A DNA stretch of 64,000 bases from Daphnia pulex (lineage: Eukaryota > Arthropoda > Branchiopoda > Diplostraca > Daphniidae), in contig NC_060027.1 of NCBI RefSeq assembly GCF_021134715.1, positions 4,278,001 to 4,342,000 of the forward strand, read 5' to 3'. Below the pieces are notes generated by a model, which saw nothing but the letters and a program-made list of their open reading frames with translations, had not been told where the DNA came from and did not search any database. A program made the position numbers and the translations under genes. Positions 58,636 to 64,000 of this stretch are shown here, in pieces (position 1 is the first letter of the stretch; each line of letters opens with the position of its first letter).

Positions 58636-59355
58636 ATGTCATGATTAGCGAAGTTGATGTATAGTTTTTGAAACTTGTTAATGGAATACAAACGGTAAAA
58701 TTGCCATTCAAAAAATATTTTTTGACTCGAATTTCTTGCTTTTCTCCGGTGTCAATTCGCCATAAAAATGAAAATGAAACCCACGAAAAATCGATATAAA
58801 AACAAAACAGTCTAGTTTTTTTTTTAAATTTAAACTGAAATAATTAGCTTTAATTCTGCGAGACGTGCTTTTTTTCTATGAAGCCAATGCATTATTCGAA
58901 GAAAGCTGAAGGGAAATGGTGGCCTGCGTCGAGGGGCCATAATATCACTAACAGTAAATAAGATATGCGGCGATGTAAATTAAGCGGAAAAGGTAGTAGG
59001 CTACGTAATACTTCGTCATTCATTAATAAATTTGCGAATCTATCTTAGAGAACTCTATTGTCGATACATTTCTGTTACCTTTCGATTGCTGACGTGCAAA
59101 CGTTTCGTATGATAAAATAAAACGTTTCATCGGGTATCATCCATTCGGAATGGATCAAACGTTTTTTGTGGTATTGATGCATCTCAGGGAATTTGCAACC
59201 GATTGATTTTATGAAATTGGAGGTGAGAACGACTGATCTTTTTTTACTTCCGGCGATTTTTTCACCTACTTTCGCTATTTCGACGAAGAACGAAGAGAAA
59301 ACTCGACGATCATCGTCGTTGGAAAAATGCGCTATTAACGACAAGTAAATCCTTG
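58636..59355. other. Intergenic between related secreted genes
   Basis: AT-rich. A minus-strand open frame at 59075-59344 (89 aa) has no support from neighbours or family. Otherwise empty. Confidence 0.45.
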
Positions 59356-59390
59356 TATAAATACCAGTAGTTTTCGAGGTTATCCATCAG
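59356..59390 (+). promoter_or_regulatory. TATA/initiator promoter of collagen-like gene
   Basis: TATAAA at 59356-59361 and TCAG at 59387-59390, with the first ATG at 59451. The layout matches the promoter of the neighbouring acidic gene, suggesting that the two arose by duplication with their promoters. Confidence 0.65.
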
Positions 59391-59450
59391 TTGGCTCAGT
59401 GAAGTTGGACTGTTGGCTAAAAATTTGTCTTGCTACCACTCACCTAAAAC

Positions 59451-60059
59451 ATGTTCAAATTTATCGTTTTGATTGGTTTAGTGGCAAGTTACTCCACGGC
59501 CGAGAGCGTCGAAATATCCATTGAGAATCCTACAAGTCTATCAGTAGAAGATGAGCAGAATTCAGCTGAGATTTTACCTGAAGTTTGCCCCTGTGACGGC
59601 CCAGCGCCACCTGATTTGATCGCAGCTCCTAGTGGCTCAAAAATTCGAATTACTCTTCCAGCGGGACCAGTCTCTACTACTACAGCGAGACCATTCTCTA
59701 CTACTAGGCCTACTACAGCGCGACCAGTCTCTACTACACCACCTCTTTGTTGTCGAGTCCCTGGTCCTCGAGGTCCTCCTGGTCCACCTGGCAGAAACGG
59801 CGCTCCTGGCCGTCCGGGTCCACCTGGCAAAAACGGCGCTCCTGGCCCTCCTGGTCCACCTGGCAGAAACGAAGCGCAACCCGGAGGAATAGCAATTCCA
59901 CACTGTCCTGACGGTTATCTATACAACACCAAAACTGGATTATGCGTCCCATCCAATCCAATTCCATCCAATCCAATCCCATCCAACCCCAACGGTTATA
60001 TGAACTTTTACAAGTCTTGGTCCCTAAACAAACCTTTCAAGAATTTCTACGGCTATTAG
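59451..60059 (+). CDS. Short secreted collagen-like protein
   Basis: A single-exon frame of 202 aa. MFKFIVLIGLVASYSTAESVE is a signal peptide. After an acidic stretch comes DLIAAPSGSKIRITLPAG, the same module as in the upstream gene. A Thr/Pro-rich linker with repeated (V/F)STT units follows. Residues about 108-139 are Gly-x-y repeats (GPRGPPGPPGRNG and similar), about ten triplets, enough for a short collagen-like helix. The end has CPDGYLYNTKTGLC, an NPIPS repeat and NKPFKNFYGY, like the partner gene. Trimer formation and an extracellular-matrix role are inferred. The triplet tract is short compared with true collagens. Confidence 0.82.
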   Translation: MFKFIVLIGLVASYSTAESVEISIENPTSLSVEDEQNSAEILPEVCPCDGPAPPDLIAAPSGSKIRITLPAGPVSTTTARPFSTTRPTTARPVSTTPPLCCRVPGPRGPPGPPGRNGAPGRPGPPGKNGAPGPPGPPGRNEAQPGGIAIPHCPDGYLYNTKTGLCVPSNPIPSNPIPSNPNGYMNFYKSWSLNKPFKNFYGY

Positions 60060-60088
60060 TAATGATTATTGTGGTACAAAAGTACCAA

Positions 60089-60094
60089 AATAAA
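60089..60094 (+). terminator. Poly(A) signal of collagen-like gene
   Basis: AATAAA 30 bp after the stop codon. The convergent STK40 gene has a TTTATT (AATAAA on its strand) at 60115-60120, so the two 3' ends meet or overlap. Confidence 0.65.
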
Positions 60095-60262
60095 ATGTTT
60101 ACACACTAGTTTGTTTTATTGAAAATTTATAAATGATATTATAAAATACTTTCAGCTGGAATGGTCACTCCAGAAAACAAGCGTACGTTTGGCTTTGTAT
60201 CAAGACTATGAAGCTTGGCGGGATTATTTAGAGCAATTAGAATCACAGCGATGTATAAGCTT

Positions 60263-62574
60263 TCAATCCGGCTCTTCAGATGGGTCTTCCTGTCGAGATG
60301 ACGAAGAGATCGGAGAGTCGATAGCGATTCGACGAGTGCCATTGATTGAAGCTAAAGGAGCCGGAGCCGGAGCCGGAGGCTGTTGTTGCGCATGTTGTTG
60401 TTGTTGTTGCAGTTGCTGCAATCGTTGAGTAAGAAAATTGGGTGGGAAAAATGCAGGGTTCACCACTCCTTAAAATACAAAACTCAATATTAGAACAATT
60501 ACTTGCAATTTATTATAATGAGATTCCTTACGTAATGATTGCGCGGATTGAGGTAAAGAGGAAGAGGACGGCGGGCTCTGGGCGACATAAGAAGAAAACG
60601 AAGCTATTCTTTGGACAGCGGTGGCGCTGGTTCCTTCATGGAATTGTTGATGGGGAGTCATCATCCGTGGAGGTAACAAGTGCCGATAACGATTCATCTG
60701 TTCGGTACTTAAAGCTCGAATGGATCCTTGTTGGCGACCGAGTGAAGAGAGGAGATTTAAATGAGCATGATGAGCACTAGAGTTTCCATGTTTTTTGACC
60801 ACTTGAAATGGACTTAATCCAGGAACAGTGACTGAATGGTATGCCAGAAGACTACCTGTTGACTCCTCAATTGCCTAGAAAATCAAATATATATTGGTTT
60901 CCGTTATTAATTAGAACTGAATATTTTGTTTTTACATGAAGACGTTGCAAAACACTTTCAAATTCCGATACCCCTCGAGGAAGGTTGGCTGCTATGGTCT
61001 CTATTTCTTCGACTAGTTGATCAGAATCAATATCGGGGACAACCTACAGCCCAAAAGTAATCAAATTGATCATTAACTTAATGAAAATTTTTATGAGTTT
61101 GACACAAACCTGTAACAATGATCGTTCAGGTGATGAAGATGGAAGATTCCCTGTGGCTATAGTAGAATCTAGAGCATGGACTACTTGGTGGGCCTTTAGT
61201 CTTTGGTGAGGATTCAGATTCAATAATTTTTGAACCAGACGAGTTGTACTGTCTGAAACACGGCCATCTCTAGATTTGCATCAAGTTAGGTTTTTAAAAT
61301 TATTTTAAGAATTCAGATTTTATTTCATCAAACCTTGGAATGGTAAAGTCGGCCGCTTTTATTTTTCGGAAGAGCTCCTGAGGCACCGAATCGTAGAATG
61401 GAAACTGACCATAGAGCATAGTAAACAAAACTACACCAAGAGCCCACATATCAGAAGGCTTTCCTGTATCCAAGAGTAAATTTAATAAACGTCTATCAAG
61501 AAGAAAGAAAAAGTTACATACCCAAATACGGTTTGCCGCTTAAAACGTCTGGAGAAATGTAAGCTGGAGATCCTCGCTGATCTCGTAACAGATCTTCCTC
61601 GTTGGCTAGGTGCTTTCCCAGACAGAAATTGATGAGCGTTATACGACGGTTTTGGCGATTCAACACTAAATTCCCCAGTTTCAAATCTCTGTGGACAATG
61701 TTCCTCTATAATTACATACAAACGGATTCATTTTAATAATGAAATTCTTGATAAAAATATTAAAAACACTATATCTACCTGGTGAAGGCTGTTGACAACA
61801 GATACAATTTCCCTAAATATCCAAAGGCTTTCTTGCTCAGTCAACTTTTTCTCCTTGATGACATACTGCTGGAGATTGACATAGTTGTGGGAGTGGGGAC
61901 AAAAGTCATTGGGTGAGAGGCAATCAAGAACAAGATTTAGCCTCTTAACTTTCTTCCCAGTAATGACTACAGTTCCATTTCGAAGCTCTTGTTCCTCATA
62001 GGCCAAATCCTGAATTAATTTGAATGTTGTGTTAACACTTGAGGAGACTAGATTGATTGATGACATCATACTTTAAAAAACCCATGGTGATGGATGACTC
62101 CAGGTTGATCATGCAGAAGGGACAAGAGACTATATTCTGTTAACAGCAACATTTTCCCCTGTTTTTCATCCTGAGTTTCTTCATTAAGGGTTTTCATTAT
62201 AAGCATCTAAAAAATAATTATTTAAAATTGTGGACATAAAATATCGCTATTGCTATTGCTAACCCACTTTGAGTGTGTAAAATTCATCGGTTTTTGATCT
62301 CCTTGCCAAACATTGTGTAATGCTGCGGACAGGAGAGTTTCCCAGTCTAGGCCCTATGACAAAAGGTCCTGCTCTTTTCACCTCTTTTTCATTATGCAAT
62401 TCCCCCACGTGATAGACAGTAGTTGAAGTTTGACCTGGAAAAGACCCTACAGAGCCAAAAAATACATTAAACAAAATACTTTGGAAAAACAAGAGACCCA
62501 TTCTTCGCGTTACCAGAAAAGAATTGTTTCTTTGTTGTTCCGGCTCCATCATCATCAGAAGCCGATCGTTTCAT
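60263..62574 (-). CDS. Stk40: STK40, Tribbles-related serine/threonine (pseudo)kinase
   Basis: Ten exons in phase: 62514-62574, 62268-62446, 62072-62206, 61779-62009, 61522-61705, 61334-61463, 61110-61269, 60936-61043, 60542-60875 and 60263-60468, giving 575 aa. The N-terminus MKRSASDDDGAG and AGPFVIGPRLGNSPVRSI match STK40. The kinase region has LVLDCLSPNDF, NIVHRDLKLGNLVLN (catalytic loop), INFCLGKHL where DFG is replaced by NFC, GSPAYISPDVLSGKPY and KPSDMWALGVVLFTMLYGQFP. Loss of the DFG Asp fits the pseudokinase status of this family, which links COP1 E3 ligase to substrates (family knowledge). The C-terminus is longer and has a Gln-rich stretch followed by Pro/Ala repeats. Confidence 0.93.
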
Positions 62575-63096
62575 GATTGAAAATTTGTTAAATGACAATG
62601 TCTAACAGTTTATTTTTAACGTAAAAATTCTCAAACGTCAAAGAAAAGTTCTGTAACTTTCATTTCATGTTTCATCACCTCCGCTCATTCAATGAGAAAA
62701 ATAAAAACAAGAATTAGGACCACCTCAGCAAGAGTTTAATACTACATTGTATCCCTCCGCCGTTGTAACCGTTTTTCTTTTCTTTTTTTTTGTAAAAAAA
62801 TTATATAAATTCCTATAAAGACTCATTAGAACTATGTAGCGGAATGAGCTGTATTCAATCACGTACGTTTAAATATTTCAATTGTAATAGTCGAGTTTGA
62901 AGGATAGGGTGAATTCGTTATTCATCCGATATTGCCTTGTCATATTGAATCGCCTCTGGGTACGGGGAGAGAGTATAGCAGTAGCAGACAAGAACCCAAT
63001 GGCTGTTCTGTTCTAAGGGGAACGAGACATGTCGAACTTGTGTGTGTGTGTATAAGTGTGTGTGGTTCTCTCAGTTTTCGTTTAAGTTTATGCAAA
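62575..63096. other. Divergent upstream region of STK40 and next gene
   Basis: AT-rich near STK40. There is a TG-rich tract at about 63041-63062 shortly before the ATG of the next gene. No further features. Confidence 0.4.
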
Positions 63097-63160
63097 ATGG
63101 ACATCAAACCCTACGCAAATCAAAGTAGACAAAGTGATGGACCTTCTTCTGTGACAGCAG
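63097..63160 (+). CDS. Possible first coding exon of a gene running off the right edge
   Basis: ATG at 63097 reads MDIKPYANQSRQSDGP and ends at a good donor (CAG/GTAAGA) in phase 1. A well-formed exon follows at about 63710-63770 (acceptor TTTTCAG, donor GTAAG), but reading it in phase 1 meets a stop. An intervening exon is therefore missing or the start is elsewhere. No family is recognised. Confidence 0.35.
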
Positions 63161-64000
63161 GTAAGATTGGAAAACATGTAGAGTGTAGAACATATTTGTA
63201 ATGGCGAGTGAAACTCTCTGTTTGCCCTCCCCTTGTTTGGTCGCCTTCTCACAGAACTCTACTTCTTGATCGCCCGATTACTCAGCCATGGGCCTTGCCA
63301 AAATGCTTCTGAGGTGATATTTCATCATTATGATTGTTTGAATCGAATTGAGTTTGGCTAAACTGACTCGTCTTTTTGTCTCGTTCGTGTGATCCGCCGA
63401 TGGACCTAGGCGCTGCAACGGGAGTTGGAGATGCATGGGGTGAGTGCATAGCAATACTTTGACCTTGCCTATGTTTTCACATACAGACAAGTGTAAAGGG
63501 TCCGTCCGTTCGAGTCCGCGTCGCAACGTGGACTGCACGTGCTTTTCCATCCACCAAAACATTACATACACCTGAAATGATGCCTATTTTTAGTTTTGTT
63601 TCTATTTAAATCTTATTGGTTTGTTTCTTGTCCCATTATCTGTCGCCGAACCGATCAATGATCCCGTTTTTCGACTCTAAGATTCATTTTCCATTTTATC
63701 ATTTTCAGTTGTTACCGAAAAGGATCGATTGGCTCGGGAATGAACACGATCAAACTTATGCCCAAGTGGTAAGTTTTCATTCATCATTTTTAAGTTGAAT
63801 TGTCAATCGCAAGTACGTGGTGGTTTCAGTTGAGTCATGGTGACGTGAAAAACAAATCTTGTCTACGGTTATTCTATGGGAAACATCAAACTAGAAAGCG
63901 AATGAGAAAGTAAGAGAGGAGGGGGGGAGGGATTCTCGAGAAATTAATTCTGAAATGCTCAGCTCGGAACGAAGATACTTTTTTGCGCCGTTACGGTTCT

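Noticed and set aside
1-64000. CRISPR arrays, prokaryotic operons, integrated virus
   Set aside because: No regularly spaced repeats, no prokaryotic gene organisation and no viral structural or polymerase frames were seen. All solid genes are animal genes with introns.

Overview
The window looks like nuclear DNA of an arthropod with a compact, intron-rich genome, most likely a branchiopod crustacean such as Daphnia. Introns are mostly 50-100 bp with GT-AG ends, intergenic gaps are short, and the genes are metazoan: Mical, Rexo5, Hhat/rasp, STK40, TMEM35/NACHO and a cathepsin B-like protease. The species is inferred; no marker gene in the window fixes it.

Left half (1 to about 30.6 kb), accessory and rearranged. 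Two direct copies of a block of at least 9.4 kb are present. Copy A is 1-9397 and runs off the left edge. Copy B is 17316-28326. They are almost identical and are separated by 7.9 kb of mostly non-coding sequence. Each copy carries an IL-17-like secreted cytokine gene (minus strand), a small four-exon gene of unknown family (133 codons), a tRNA-derived SINE-like element and a poly-G run. Copy B alone carries a 1729-bp inverted-repeat DNA transposon with a 7-bp target duplication and a THAP-domain gene with an in-frame stop. Copy A supplies its exact empty site. Just left of copy B lies an intronless 354-aa gene with two tandem HEPN-like RNxxAH (Rx4H) repeats, which may be a diverged ribonuclease-fold protein. 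From 28.3 to 30.6 kb there is a TGTCA microsatellite at the duplication edge and decayed coding sequence.

Right half (30.7-64 kb), ordinary and gene-dense. In order: Rexo5 (+), Hhat/rasp (+), a 30-exon Mical (-), TMEM35/NACHO (+), a cathepsin B-like protease (-), two related secreted genes (+; one acidic and Thr/Glu/Pro-rich, one collagen-like), STK40 (-), and the first exon of a further + strand gene. Exon lengths were checked for reading phase. Rexo5, Hhat, Mical (both 3' forms), TMEM35, cathepsin B and STK40 all sum to whole codons: 706, 518, 2633/3029, 171, 378 and 575 aa.

Most interesting points: (1) Mical has two alternative 3' ends, a canonical bMERB end and a roughly 430-codon extension ending in a predicted membrane tail anchor. 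(2) The tandem-HEPN gene. (3) The THAP transposon with its natural empty site. (4) IL-17-like genes in which a 22-nt GT...AG segment separates the signal peptide frame from the cytokine frame. (5) A sharp step in divergence near one end of the duplication, suggesting gene conversion or a collapsed or duplicated haplotype.
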